NCBI GenBank assembly: GCA_951799425.1
Contig: OX637399.1
Coordinates: 34,941,701 to 35,005,700 of the forward strand
DNA length: 64,000 nt
Direction of reading: 5' to 3'
Origin: Ilex aquifolium
Taxonomy: Eukaryota > Streptophyta > Magnoliopsida > Aquifoliales > Aquifoliaceae
How positions within the stretch are numbered: the stretch's first letter is position 1; the number at the start of each line of letters is the position of its first letter. The translations under genes were made by a program, and so were the position numbers. The notes beneath the pieces were generated by a model that did no database searches, had not been told where the DNA came from, and saw nothing but the letters and a program-made list of their open reading frames with translations. Positions 1 through 13,137 of the stretch are shown piece by piece.

Positions 1-322
1 TGCTGGATTTTTGAGATGGGCTTTGAAGAAATTTGCTATTAGATTGATGTATGGTCAAATATATATCTAAATATAACATCTCTTTTTCAGGAAAATGATT
101 TGAAAGATTTGGGACCTTGTTTATTGATCCAATAAAATTTGATTGTGTAGACTGCAGTTCTGGTGATTACTTGAGATGGTCTTTGAAGATAATTGAGTAT
201 ATATGCTTTCTTATGGGGGACTGCCTAGTTGTAGTTGATTAGTTTGTTAATGGATACATTTATTTTTCCTGACTCTGGTACTGTTTGTTTATTTTTTTTT
301 TGTTTTTTTTGTCTCCTTTCAG

Positions 323-2430
323 TCTGATTCAGTCTTATGTGATTCATTGAGGCGGCTCCAACTGATGGTTTTATCCGTTGAAACCCTAAAGGTTTGAATA
401 GAATATTTTGTCAGTCATTTTAATTTCTTTGCCATTTGTTTTAGGTAATTACTACTTGTTTGATCTATTCCAATTCATTCACAGTAAGGGAACCTAATCT
501 TTTCTTTATGCTCCAGGTTACGGAGATTGGCAAGGCTGTTAATGTTCTCCAAAAGCATGGATCAAAGCAGATTCGGCAACTTGCCCGAACACTCATCGAG
601 TATGCATCTTTTGCTTATTGGCCAAATTAGGTTTCTGTGTTCTAGTTGTGGTCATATAAAAGAGGTATAGAATGGGAAATGATTTCAAAGATACAATTGT
701 TAAATATCAATCAGATATTCTTGGCGATATTGCTGCCAAAAAATCATTGTCGTTTCCACATCATTCCCGTTTTAGTTTCTTTTAATGATCACGAATCTTT
801 GGTCTTGCATTTGTCCGCTGATTTTATTAGCTCAATATAAATTGTGTCATTTGGCATTTGTCGAATTTGCTATTTGAGTAGGTCTTTGATTCCTGAAATT
901 TCAGCTTAATCAATTCAAAGTTTAGAGTTATAATGCCTTAGGTTCTTCTGCTTGTTGGCGCGACTCTTTGATAATGGATTCTGTTCATTTATTTATTTAG
1001 AAGGCCATTGCTAAATGTATTATTGATCCACCTTTTTCACATTAGGAAGGCCAGCCTATCGTATTTAATTTTATTGTTGTTTATTGCAGGGAGTGGAAAG
1101 TTATAGTAGATGAGTGGTTGAATGCTACTGCAGCCGCTGAAGGTAATTTGTCCAGATTTTGGTTTTAATGGATTTGCATTTCCTATTCTGTCTTTATATT
1201 CTCAAGTGGAGCTGAGATCAATGATCAATATGATATTCATTCAACTATACATGCAGGAGGTACCCCGGATTCTGTGAACCCCCCATCAACTGTTGAAGAT
1301 GAGGAGGGGCTCCCTTTTCCTCCTTTGGATGAAGCAGCCTTTTTTGTTAATCCCTCTTCAATGGAGCTCTCTCAGGTATGTCTCCCTCTTCCTTATATAG
1401 AAAACAACTCACTCTGTTGTTTTGTACTTGTACACTCACTTAGTTTTGCTTATTTGTGTTCCCTCAATCGTTCTGTGCAAAGTTCTTTGATGGCATGGAT
1501 GATGATGGAAGTGAGTTGAATTTGTCTCCCTCATGCTTTTCTTACATAGCTTTTTCTATTTGGTTATTCCTTTTAATTCCACACTTTTTAATGCATGACT
1601 TGATTTTGGGATGTTATTTCAGATCTTCAAAAAAGTGAGGAGTTCAAGAAGACACATAAAACTGACAGAAAGCCACCACCGGAGAAACAAAATATTTCCA
1701 AGAGGAAACAACATCTTTCCCATGAGGTGAGCCTTCCTCCTAAGGTCAAGGAGGGTGAGCAGGAGAAAAAGGGTGGACAAATGAAGAAACCAGAAGCTAT
1801 AATGAAAACACAAACAACTGTTGTGAAACCAAATAAGCCTGCCTGCGCTGAATCTGTGCCAGGGAGACCTGCAAAACTGTCTGTGGAAGGAAAGGTCAAC
1901 AATGAGTCTAAGTTCCATAAAAAATCAGATAAAGTGACAATCTTTAAGAGGCCATCAGCTTCTCAACCAGATGTAACTATTGTGAGTACTAATGTCTTGT
2001 AGCTTACCACTTTAAACTTTTTGTTTATCTACATGATGGTGGTTGATTTTTTTGTTTTTTCCCTGGAAACTAGAAATCAAAGATTTCAGATGAAGCAGCT
2101 ATTGATACAGTAAAATTCGAAGTCTCAAAGAGGAAGCTTCATGAGCGCTACCAACAAGTTGAGAATTGTATGTCTTCTGGTTTTTATGTTTTAAGTTGTG
2201 AGACCCTCACTTAGACTTGAATTTAAAACTCGGCAAATTTTCTAATGTGACCAAGTTTTAATTCCATCTGATTAGAATTATAATTCTTCCCAACAGGCAA
2301 GAAGCAACGAACTATACAGGTTATGGAGTTGCATGACCTCCCCAAGCATGGTCTTGGCCAAAAAAATCCACCCGTGAGACCTGGAAATCATAACAGGCAT
2401 TGGGGAAATGGAATCAATGGACGTTGCTAG
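323..2430 (+). CDS. MED26: Mediator subunit 26 (TFIIS-N domain), 3' part of gene
   Basis: Probable subunit of the Mediator complex, which links transcription factors to RNA polymerase II in the nucleus. Eight exons join in frame with GT-AG borders: 323-391, 517-599, 1090-1142, 1257-1375, 1483-1510, 1623-1981, 2074-2167 and 2297-2430 (stop TAG). They encode 312 residues. The first exons hold the helical TFIIS N-terminal (LW) domain: SLRRLQLMVLSVETLK, EIGKAVNVLQKHGSKQIRQL, then ARTLIEEWKVIVDEW. An acidic linker (DEEGLPFPPLDEAAFF) and FFDGMDDDG follow, then a Lys/Pro-rich basic region. The C-terminal exons contain DTVKFEVSKRKLHERYQQVE and a basic tail. This order matches plant MED26 proteins. 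The start codon and N-terminal exons lie before the window; 1-322 reads as intron. The domain assignment is firm; the paralogue (26b or 26c type) is not settled. Confidence 0.88.
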
Positions 2431-3200
2431 AGTCTCTACTCTTGCGTACTGGGACTCAATAACATTCAAGTTCTTCAATTTTGCATGCACAAATAGGGGA
2501 GGAACATTAAGGACTCTTTGGCTACCCTTGCTTGACTCACTGAGCATCAACGTTGAGAATTTCTCCATCGATCTTTCTCGAGAGAGCTACTCTTAAACTG
2601 GCAGAAGCTTGATTTTGGAGATCTTGTCCAATTTAGATACATGGAGGTAAATAATTCTCAGTGGAACTGAGAGGCGGTATACTTAATGTAGTCTTAAATT
2701 CCTGCTTTGTCGTAGAGGACCCTAATTTGCACACACCATTCGGTGACTGTGTCTCGAAAGTTTGTCTCCTTCATTTTAATAATTAGAGTGGATGACATTT
2801 ATGATTTTGTACAGCAATAAGTACATTTTGATGAAACCGTACTTCGAGATGAATGCTATACAAACTCTGGTAACATGTTCTTTTGCAGGAATCTTGAGTC
2901 AAACTCAGCTGACTGAGACTAGGTGATAGTTTCTGTTTAGGATAGGGATTGGAGTGTTTTTAAGGATTTTAGGGACATGATAATATGTAGGATTTGAACT
3001 TTGAATTTTGTCTAGATGAATTGGCATTAGGGATTCTGTATGTAGTTGGTGGATTACTGCAGCTTGTGATGGTCACTGGTTTGGCCAGAGTTTGGTAGGC
3101 ATATTTACCAGTTTGAAAGGCGGGCGTGGATTAGATGGTAGAAGTGTAAAAACATCTAAAGTGATAATCTTAGTTGTGAATGAGAATTTTATTCTTTATA
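2431..3200 (+). other. Probable 3' UTR and downstream flank of MED26
   Basis: AT-rich sequence with no ORF of note after the MED26 stop codon. It may include an untranslated exon, since the pyrimidine/AG stretch ttcttttgcag near 2880 resembles an acceptor. No polyadenylation site can be fixed by eye. Confidence 0.4.
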
Positions 3201-3449
3201 ATATCGTATGCATCGTCTGCTCAACCCTGGTAAACCCGAAAGGGCAGATACTTGAGCTCTAACCAACTAAATGGTAACCTACCTTGGAAATATGATTACT
3301 ATATATTCGTCTATGAAACTAGACAATCATGGAATTGATATTAATTTCCATAAAATTTCTTGACCGAAACCAGACAATTATAGGATAACTAGGGTTTTTC
3401 TTATTTGAAAGTCAGAATAAGATACTCATTCCCAAGTAAGGCTGCAATC

Positions 3450-4600
3450 ACCTAAACGGCTCCTAAGTCGTATATGCATCGGTCAATTATTGCCTGAACC
3501 CCTGGATATCAAAACCATAAGGATTGTTTTTAGTCGTAAGTTTTCCTATGACATAAGCGTTTTTGGGTGGGGTGGGCCATGATCTGTGCCACATGATCAT
3601 TACTTTTAGTATGATATTACTTTGAGTATTGGTCGTGTCACATGATCTGTGCACTAGATTGATCGAGACTCGACTTTTCAAATCTGGAACTTACACCCGG
3701 CCCTGTTTACCCGCTCTTACTGGCTATATGTTTGGTCGTGGATGGTATTTTCGCGATCCATTCTATGCTACGAAGATGAGAGCGAGACATTCTTTTTGAA
3801 TTGGTTATACCAGTGTTCTATAGCAACTATCATTCAACTTAGGTAATATAATGTGGGTTTTTTGCCTTCGTCGTTCTTTTGGGCTAGCATCGCTCTAAGT
3901 GAATCATCCATGACGCATGGGTATAATAAAAAAAGGTCGACCACCCTGGGCAGTGGGTGGGTTTAGGCTAGACCTGATAGTTGTGTTAAGTATTGCTTGA
4001 TACTATGAAACGTGTTGTCACAAGTTTGATCCCATACTTTTTTGACCCCTTTCTTCATTAGCGTAAAAATGGTTGACACATTCTTGATAGATTTGAGATA
4101 AATCTTTTGATGTAGGTCAAGCGTCCCTTGTAGCCGTCTGAGTTTCCGCTGAGGTTAGTTGACGGTTTCATTTCAAGGATAACTCTCATTTTGGCCGGGT
4201 CAATTGTGATTTCATCTCTTGTAATAACAAAACCCAATAACTTTCCAAATATTACCCTCCGAAAGCATTTCTGAGGATTCATTCTCATGTTGTGCTTTCG
4301 AAATCTCTTGAAGACCCTTCGTAGATTTGTGAGGTCATCCACGTAATATTACTATTTTATTTTGTTGATCTTAAAATATCTGCATCATAACTCTTTCTAA
4401 TATAAGGTACGTGGCACCAGTATTTTTTAAACCAAATAACATCACTATATAGTACAAATGGATTTATAAAGGACGTGTGCCTTTCTCCTTTCATCATTAG
4501 GATCTTTTTTTCTTTAGTTATATCCCGAAAAGTCATCCATGAAAGATATCTCTTTTTTTTCATATCCACAAATATATGTAAGCTTAAAAAAATTGGACAA
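3450..4600 (-). mobile_element. Decayed Ty3/gypsy pol relic (RT-RNase H)
   Basis: Read on the minus strand from 4600 to 3450. The first part resembles reverse transcriptase: SWMTFRDI, then a region like the FI-P-G/FGL-NA core around 4360-4500. From 4342 to 4058 comes an RT thumb/connection segment (RKHNMRMNPQKC, GKLLGFVITRDEI, RLTYIKRFISNLSRMCQPF). From about 4010 to 3840 the reading resembles the RNase H start (FHSIKQYLTQ, then SLRAMLAQKNDEGKKPTLYYLS). Several stops and frame breaks show it is dead. No LTRs or TSD were recognised. It is a 5'- and 3'-truncated relic, antisense to the neighbouring genes. Confidence 0.8.
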
Positions 4601-5775
4601 AGCTAGTGATTACGCAGACGCCCTATTGTTCAGAGTGTTGCAATGAATCCAATGGATCATTCTCATGGGAGAGGTAAGGGGCGCACGAAAGGAGGTAGTG
4701 AATAATTACATCCTAAAATTGAGAAGTCCTCCACAACCATGTATCACATGGGGGGGAGAGAGAGAGAGAGAGAGAGAAACCTTTTCATAAAAGGCAGAAG
4801 GTTAGGGTTCAGAGTATCCACACACTTGTAGTCTACCACAAAGATCATAGTGCAACAATGCATTTATTCGTAAGATGATTTATGAAAAATTGGGAAGCAC
4901 TTATCAAATGATTGACACAAATCCTACGTACGTAAATAATGTGACATTGAAAATGAAAAGTATAAAGTTAGTTGTCTCTTCTTTCTTCTTCTTTTTCTTC
5001 TTTTTTTTTTTTTTTTCTTTTCCACCAAACAGAAAAAGTAAGTTGTCTCGACTTTATATGAGAGATGTAGACGTGTTAGAAAACCAGAAAGAATCCAGCA
5101 TTGGGCACTATAAAATTTGAAAAAGAAGCAAATGGGATGTGAAAAATCTCCAACTAACAATTTTGTTTTCTACCAAAAACTTAACACCAAAGAGAACTCT
5201 AGAACTAAACAACCCCAACCACCCCCCCCCCCCAAAAAAAAAAAAAAAACCCAAAAAATACAAATAAAAGAAGATAAATAAAAGTATGTTTGATACTTTT
5301 TGAGTATATAAATAATAATTTATATATGTGCATATATTGTTATACTTTTGATTTAAAAAAAAAGCCCAAACAACATAAGGCAAATAAACAATAATGAATG
5401 CCAACACTAAACAATAGTAAATCAAATAACAAAAATATAAATATTATCATAACTAATTTTTCATTTCAATGTAAATATGAAATATTGCAACAAACACAAA
5501 TCACATTTTTTTAACTTATTATTGTATGAACCATCATAAAATTAAATAAATTATATCAAAAATTATATTAACATAAATATGAATCGAATATAAAAAGCAT
5601 TACAACACGGCGTCCATTATGTCACCACTCTAGCACCCTTTCTATTAGTGGGTCTATTGTTGAGACCTTGTTTTATATTAGGGATAACTCATATTTAAAG
5701 TCACGATACAACGTAAGTGAGAAGTAATTGATTTTGGAGGAGAAAAATTCAATGTGAATAGTTTTGAAAGGGATG
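4601..5775. other. Intergenic, simple-sequence rich
   Basis: No gene seen. It contains a (GA)n run at 4753-4779, a T-rich run at 4978-5022, and a poly-C tract running directly into a poly-A tract at 5222-5249. The short ORFs here are low-complexity artefacts of these tracts. Confidence 0.6.
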
Positions 5776-5783
5776 TTGATAAC

Positions 5784-6081
5784 TAAAACTGTTAATCAAA
5801 CTAAACTACTCGAGCTTGACTTGAGTTCAGTTCGTTTACGCTCGGTTCGTTTTTTAAAATAACTCAAACTTGAACAAATTTTTAGGCTCGTTTAGAAAAC
5901 AAGCTCGACTCAAACTGGACAGGCTCGACTCGTTTATGTGCAAATATTCGGGTTCGACTTATTTTTGACTCATTCATGCTCGGCTCGTTTCCTAAACGAG
6001 CCGAACTTGAACAATTTTTTATGCTTGATTAAGAAACAAGCTTTTCAAGCTCGACTCGGACTCGTTCGACTAACAACCCTA
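5784..6081. mobile_element. hAT-type MITE with 8-bp TSD
   Basis: A 298-bp non-coding element. The left end TAAAACTGTTAATCAAAC and the inverted right end TAGGGTTGTTAGTCGAAC form imperfect terminal inverted repeats. The flanks 5776-5783 and 6082-6089 are both ttgataac, an exact 8-bp TSD as made by hAT transposases. The interior is built from short repeats of CTCGTTT/AAACGAG and GCTCGA. Related copies are at 60395-60526 and probably 61990-62261. Confidence 0.8.
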
Positions 6082-6345
6082 TTGATAACTATTGAATAAG
6101 TTCATTTGAGACCGTCGAATGAACTTATTAAAACTTGTCTTATTTTATATTGTAGATATTTTCTTCATTTGACTTCTTGTTAGTTGCCAAATTTAGGTTG
6201 CATAATGAATGACATTCTTTGCTAGTTGTAATAAAAAATATCATTTTTGATATCTATTATATTAAGACTAGCAATAAGGGGGAAGGGTATGTGATAGAAA
6301 TGAGGGAAAAAAATATATTGTGATAAAATTTAAATATTTAGTTCT

Positions 6346-6553
6346 CTTTTCTTTTCTTTTTTTTTTTTGTCATAGGGTGATTAGATTTATACCGACTACT
6401 CCATCAAGCTCTGAGATTGACTATCGTAGCTTAAGCTAATTTTAAAGACATGTCCTATAAGAAATAAAAGTGATTAACTCTTGTAAGGAGTATCGAACTT
6501 AAAATCCCTTATTTGTAAAATGATCAACTTTGATTACTCGACCACTCTTAGAA
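6346..6553 (-). mobile_element. tRNA-derived SINE
   Basis: On the minus strand the element starts near 6550 with an A-box-like GAGTGGTCGAGTAATC, followed by a B-box-like AAGTTCGATACTCC, and ends in poly-A (the T-run at 6355-6369 on the + strand). The flanks 6330-6345 and 6554-6569 are 16-bp near-copies (13 of 16 positions alike), read as a diverged target-site duplication. Confidence 0.6.
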
Positions 6554-6807
6554 TTAAATAACTAATTCTTTTATTATATAGATTTTATGAATAAAACATC
6601 AATCACCTAGTGTTTGCTCTTTAGACCCGACAGACAAACCATTGGGCCCCACTATTCTGAGTGGACTAGCTCACAAGCCACTATATATTTGGGATTTGCT
6701 GTTGACTGGCGAGACGGATAGGACCTAGCCCATTGCTGACTCAATCAATCTGCATCTCTTTAAGTTCTTTTTCTTTCATTTTTTTCGTTTTGTCTGGGTG
6801 TGATAAC

Positions 6808-9800
6808 TGCTACAATTTTAGAATTGATCACCTAAATATAGGTTATGCGAAGTAATAAATTTTTTGAAAATCTGAGATCGAACCACAGAAAATTGTGAAA
6901 ATAAGAGACACAAAACAAATAAAAGGCAATTGTTTTAAAATTTATTTGAGTAGGAATTTATCCAACATAAGAAAAGTGGGTTGGTTAAAACAATAATTGA
7001 AATATTAAAGCATTGGGAATACCTTTTCAAATTCACACAGTAATTATTAATAATTCAATTTTTGAACCCAATTGAGAATCAGCTGAGGAGTGATCACAAT
7101 CGAAATATTTAGCGATAATAATATGAAAACATCAAAAGTTATAATTAATGAATTATCTGAATAAATATAAAAATTTACTTACTCATATTTTTTTTCAAAA
7201 CCATGTTTGCTATTCTCTTTGTTTTTTTTTTTCAATTTGCTTTTTCACAACTAGATATATTGTCATTCTTTTTTTTTCAACTTTTTTCTTCTTTTTTCTT
7301 CAGCAAGACAACTGAATGTATATACTTTTTTCTTTTTTTTTTTAGCAAGGCATCTAATGCAAATATTTACAAGTATGCAAAACCTTTTTTTTTTATCTTT
7401 TCTCAACCAACATCTTCAAAATTACATAAACAATAAAAACTCAATCTCGGGATAATCAAGACTAAAGAATATTATTTTTTTTCATTGGCTTGGTTATTAT
7501 ATGTTGGGTATAAAAAAAATAAAATTTTGCTTCAAAGACTCAATCACGGCTTCTAGGAATAATAATATTCAAAGAAGAAGGCTCAGGCTCAAATAATGTC
7601 AAAGATGACCTAAAATCATATCTCAAGAGTTTTTGATAACACACTTCCCATACAAATAATTCAAAGTCAAGCAATCATTCACAATATTAGTGTTGACCAA
7701 AACAAAAGTAATGAGACTATTGAAGGATATTAGCTGAATAAAAATATTCTTTATTGAGTAAATGTAAATAACCCTCCAAGAAAGAGTTGATCAAAACTCA
7801 CTAGGTTTTTATGCATCTTCACTATATGTTTCAAGTTCTCAAGGTAAAATACCTAACAAATTTTTAACTTGGTAAAGTCTAAAGTGCACATATTGTAAGT
7901 TTTTATAAGAACATGATATGAGATACAAAAATGTTGTGGTGTCAAATTATGAATAAAAATGTTATTTAGATATTTAATAACTAATAAATTTTTTATTTTT
8001 ATTATATATATATATATATTTATTTATTTATTTTAGTAAAATTTAAATAAACTAGAAATTGTCATAATATAAAATACATTCACACCCGCAACCTAAATTC
8101 AACATTGTCCTCAATATAAAAATAAATAAATTATTGTTCAATAAAAATAATGAATAAAGATAATTAAAATGGATAGAAATACCTAGTGCCGCAACAACTC
8201 TAAAATCTAAAAATAAAATACTCAAAAAAAAAAAAACTATAAATTGAAACAAATAGAAAGGAAACTGAAATTAAACAAAAAAATAAAATACAATCTAACT
8301 AATATGTACAAATAAAAATAAAAGTTCACACTCAATTCGGTTTAAAGTCAGATTTGAATATGCGTCATTTTATTTTTAATGGCTTAAAAACATGGTGTCG
8401 AAGTAACTCATTTAATCGAACTATCCACTCATATACTCAATATATCTTTTCAACATGCAAGAAAAGGGAGATATATACATTTTTATGCAAATCTAACAAT
8501 GAGATAGAAAATAGATCTTTATCAATTACAGCACACAAATTAACTTTCATACCCTCACCAAGATTAGATATGTGAATCTCATTACTACTCTTTGATAATG
8601 AAAGGTTTTTGGGCTCATTACCCTTTTGTTGAATAATAATGTCACTTATTTTTTTATTATTAAGAATATTAATGGATTCATCCTCAATTTGTAATTCAGG
8701 AAAAGAATCACTCTCACTATATTGACCATTCTCAACCTTTTTTTCTTGTATCAATGTATTAAACATGTCTTTTATCTCTTCAATATCTTGACTTATTTGG
8801 GCATTTCTTTTATCTCTTCAATATCTTCGCTTATTTGGGCATTGAAAGCTAGTTGGCTTTGCATAAATTTACAAAAAATGTCTTCCAAATTCTTTTCTTG
8901 TGGGTCATGATATGGTGGATATTGAGGAGAGTCTTGTGGTGGTGTGACATATATTGGTAACTGATAATGTTTGTTCCCCTAACCAAAATCGGGATAAAAA
9001 GTTTTAAAATAATGGTCGGGGTAAGATGTAAAAGAATTAGGTAACAAAATTGACTTATCCCTAAAAAACCGTTGAGCCGTAGGAATTAAAGGGCACACCT
9101 CAGTGGGATGACCAAACACATCACAAATCACACATTCCTCCATAGCGGAAACATTTAACACCTCATTAAAATAATCTAAAAACATCAAAATAAAAATTAT
9201 AAAAAATCTAACCTAAAAGGGAAAAAAACCAAATAAATAATAAAAAAAAATTAGCCACAAGATTACTGGATCTGTGACGAATCTCAAATCTAGCAAACCT
9301 TAATAAATGGTGGTGTGTTCATTGTCTTCAAACAATTCTCCAGCAACGGCGCCAAAAACTTGCTACAACTTTAGAATTGATCACCCAAGTACAGGTTGTG
9401 CGAAGTAATAAATTTCTCGAGAATCTGAGGACGAACCACATGTAATTGTGAAAACAAGTGACACAAAACAAATAAAAGAAAACTGTTTTGAAATTTATTT
9501 GAGTAAGAATTTATCCAACATAAGAAAGGTGGATTGGTTAAAACAATAATTGAAATACTAAAGTATTGAGGATACCCTTTCAAATCCACACAGTAATTAT
9601 TAATGATCTAGTTTTCAAACTCAATTGAGAATCAGCTGAGGAGTGATCCCAATCGAAATATTTAGCGATGATAATATGAAAACATCAAAAGTTATAATTA
9701 ATGAATTATCTGAACAAATATAAAAATTTACTTGTAGATCACAACTCACAAGCATTCACCGTGCCCGGAGTTTACGATAAATCAAGCTTTCTAACAGGCA

Positions 9801-10787
9801 AACCTTATTTTATTGCAAATAATAAATCAACTATCTTATAAAAAATTCTAATTAATTAATTCAAGTATGAAATAACCAGTTATTTGACTCGTAGAGAATC
9901 TCAAACATTCGATGTACATGACACAACAAATCAAGAAATTATACAGAGCAAAAACTTTACTAAAAGATAAGAATTAAATTAAAACAATAAATCATAAATT
10001 AAAAAGAAAATTGAATCAATAATAAGTACAGTGCTTCATTGAAAGTATCTCCCCTAACTTTAGTTAAACTTTTAGCAAGCCATAGAACTTAGAACAAAAA
10101 CTAGAAAAGAAAAAATGAAAAATGAATAATCCTAATCCTCTCCTCTCAATAGGTGAGAGCCTTTATTTATAGTAAAATAAATCCTAGATATAGGTAGAAG
10201 ATATAAGGTTGGATTGACAAGAATTCTTTTAAAAAAAGAAGTCTTTTAAGATTAAATCTCGTGCATAAAATCTTGGGGGCGCAGGTACACAATCTGTTCA
10301 GGCTTGAATTTCGCATATTTAGAGGCTGAATCACAAAATTTTCATGAAATATACTTTTGTAACCCTTGAAATCTTCTTTCTAACCCCACAAAAATCATAT
10401 TAATCCGATATCGGAGTCAAAAGTTATGATTAAAATACTGAAGACGTGTCAAATCCTTATCTTCTAGGATACTTTCTCAATCGAACTTTAAATGAATTTT
10501 CTTTAAACTTGGTCTGTTATAAGGATTAAATTACTGATTTATCTTCAAGTCTTCCTATCTTAATCTTAATTTTTCAATCCTTATCAACTATGATTCTTCC
10601 TCTAGTAATTGTTTCACTTGCCTAATCCATTATTACTTAAAATTAACCAATTTACTTGCAAAATAAACCAAACAACTAGAAAAAGTATCAAACTATAAAA
10701 TCAAGGAATTTAACACATTTAATCACAAATAATATGAAATTAATCAATCTTTAAATATAATAAAATAACACTTTTAATGTTTAATCA
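6808..10787 (-). mobile_element. LTR retrotransposon (Athila-like gypsy), internally deleted, 5-bp TSD
   Basis: A 3,980-bp element on the minus strand. The 5-bp duplication ataac flanks it at 6803-6807 and 10788-10792. The 5' LTR is 9361-10787 and, read on the minus strand, begins TGATTAAACA and ends TTGTAGCA. Next to it, 9337-9354 is an 18-base primer-binding site (TGGCGCCGTTGCTGGAGA on the minus strand) matching the tRNA-Asp type used by Athila-like elements, one or two bases off. The internal part has a short ORF, 9188-8979, with a zinc knuckle (CVICDVFGHPTEVC), as in Gag, and a second short ORF, 8766-8437, of unknown identity. The 3' LTR survives only as 6808-7187, about 95% like the matching end of the 5' LTR. 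Reverse transcriptase and integrase are missing. Confidence 0.82.
7188..8430 (-). other. Residual internal sequence of the LTR retrotransposon
   Basis: AT-rich sequence between the truncated 3' LTR and the gag-like ORFs. It starts with a T-rich low-complexity block (7190-7400) and shows no conserved protein domain on either strand. No sequence matching the missing 1.0 kb of the 3' LTR is present, so a deletion rather than an insertion explains the short LTR. Confidence 0.5.
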
Positions 10788-10792
10788 ATAAC

Positions 10793-11290
10793 TTTCCACC
10801 CATAACAATTCAACCCGAACTTGAGATGAAGTTTGCGAGTTAGAGTTAACTATATTTTGACACGGGCTCAAAAATAACATAATCGGTGAACATAGATAAC
10901 AACGAGTTATGTTAATGTCAACCATGAATAACTCAAAATTGATACTATAAACATGTTTATGAGAACCATAAGAGTGTAGTTTAATTGAGAGATAATGAAG
11001 TTTTTTAAATATTTGGGTCAAATTATATGAGTCAACCTAAATCCGACACAATAATAAACAGACCGAGTTAATATTAAAATATCCAACCCAAAGTAACATA
11101 AGAGAATTAGAAAATATTCAATTGTCAACCTTAATGTTGTGTCAGCTACGACAGCTCCACAACCATAAGAATTGAATTTTGCGAGACCAACATGTCTTTC
11201 CTCAACCATCAAAATCAGCGTCATTAGGGGCTACCTATTTAATGGATAGTGAATGTCACTTTTTCGGTCATCTCTTATTGCAAAAGCAAC
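10793..11290. other. Intergenic, degenerate MITE-like repeats
   Basis: Contains short motifs such as gacacgggctcaaaa and ccgacacaataataaac that resemble decayed hAT MITE ends. No boundaries or TSD can be fixed, and no gene is seen. Confidence 0.35.
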
Positions 11291-11294
11291 ACTA

Positions 11295-11768
11295 TAAGGG
11301 TTTGTTTGGATGAATATTGGGGAGGAGTTTGGATTGACTTTTTCAAACTCTTCAAAACTCAAACTCCTCTTTGTAAAGATGAGATTCAACATTCAATTCG
11401 GTTCATACCTATGTTTGATATGCAACACATATATATGTAGGATCCACATATATATCATAAGTATTAACAATTATTTGTCCTGTAAACGATTATTTTACCC
11501 TTGATTAATCTAATTCATATTCATGTTAAGGGGTATAATTGTCTTTTAGATTCTTAACCTCTTACCCATCATTCCAAACTCACTCACTCATTCCCTAGGT
11601 TTGACGAAACATATGATCATGAGTTTAATTTTCGAGTCAGTTACGGGCCGAGTTTAAAAATCCGGGACTGAATTTTTATACAAACATGAGATTTGGAGGA
11701 TCTCTGGACTATTTTCCCCAAACCCATCTTGCCAAGCCCTCCCATACCCCCTCACCAAACAGCCCCTA
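11295..11768. mobile_element. Inverted-repeat element, GGGTTTGTTTGG type
   Basis: The left end TAAGGGTTTGTTTGG and the inverted right end TAGGGGCTGTTTGG match at most positions and enclose about 474 bp of non-coding sequence. This is a common form of plant non-autonomous DNA transposon. No TSD is visible, so the edges are approximate. Confidence 0.5.
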
Positions 11769-13045
11769 AAGAGGACTCGTGTGTCCAACTCTTAGCTACC
11801 ACATGTGTATTACCTAGTGGAATATATCATACCCCAACACTGCTATACTTCTCTAAATATTTTTAAAATTTTACATCTATAATAATGTAATGGGTAATTC
11901 TAAGATTCCAGAAAAAATTAAAAGTGAAGTTACAATTGTTTGAGATAATTCATAATTGATCATAATTAAATGTTGTGGTCGATCTTAAATACTCCTAATC
12001 AGTTGTAACTTTAGCTTTAAAATGTTTAATTTGACTTTTAAAAGTTATAAATTGACCTTTAAAGATTGTAAACTTCCTTGATCGATCCAAATATTTTAGG
12101 ATCAATCATTTCTTTCATAGTTATAATTTATATCTTAAAAAATTATAAATTCTAGTATAATACTAAAGTTGGTACCATAGTCTTTCACTAATGTAAATAG
12201 TTCTATCAATAGATTTCATTGAAAAAGTACATGGGATTTGTAGATCTAATAATCATTAATTTGGAATGTGAAATTTGAGATCTTGACACGGTCAAAAGAT
12301 TATGAGTAGCAGCCAAAAAAAAAAGTCAGCCAAGCATAGTGGGTTTTGAAATGCACATAAGATATGAGTCTTCTTGTATACTATTCTTTTATTCTAAAGT
12401 CGTGTTTAGGCCAAATGAGTCTCCTAAAATTTTAATACGCTCAAATGTTATTGGTGACCTACAAGACTAAACTATGACATGGACGGCTTGAATGTATTGA
12501 AAGATTATAATGTAGTGACGAGCTTAATAGACATGTGGTTAATTAGTATTATTTTATGGTACCAAAAATTACAATTACACCCCTTAATGTTGACACATAG
12601 ATCATTTCCTTTCAAAAGCTATAACAATCAAAACCCACCTCCTCTAAAAATAATTACATCAATAAAAGTAATTCTCGAATACCAACATTATGATTAAATA
12701 TTGTGTGCAATGGTAACATCACGTCATCAATGACACATGGTATTACCATTCAATTATAAACTTACACACGAGTAAGATGAACCTCATTTAGATGGTTATT
12801 AAATGACATGACATGATATGGTGGTTACTATAATATGTGAAATTCATCTGCTTATTTGTTATATTTTTATTGGAAAATGACATCACATAACAATAATAAC
12901 GTGATATCACTGTTACACCTAAATATTTTTTTCAACATTACCACCGTGTTCTTTTTTAGAATAAAATAATCCTATTTTCAAATTCAGTCATCACAAGAAT
13001 AAACTTCACCCTTCAACCAAACACCCTCTCTCCTCCTCCTCCTCC
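11769..13045. other. Intergenic, no gene seen
   Basis: AT-rich sequence without a convincing ORF, splice structure or element boundary on either strand. Confidence 0.5.
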
Positions 13046-13047
13046 AT

Positions 13048-13052
<5 letters not shown>

Positions 13053-13122
<70 letters not shown>
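13053..13122. repeat. (CT)n microsatellite, about 35 units
   Basis: An uninterrupted dinucleotide run of about 70 bp directly left of an inverted-repeat element. It is likely length-polymorphic. Confidence 0.95.
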
Positions 13123-13126
<4 letters not shown>

Positions 13127-13137
13127 CTTATATTTTG

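Noticed and set aside
1-322. Candidate upstream MED26 exon after ttttcag at 91
   Set aside because: The reading frame closes quickly and does not resemble the family; treated as intron.
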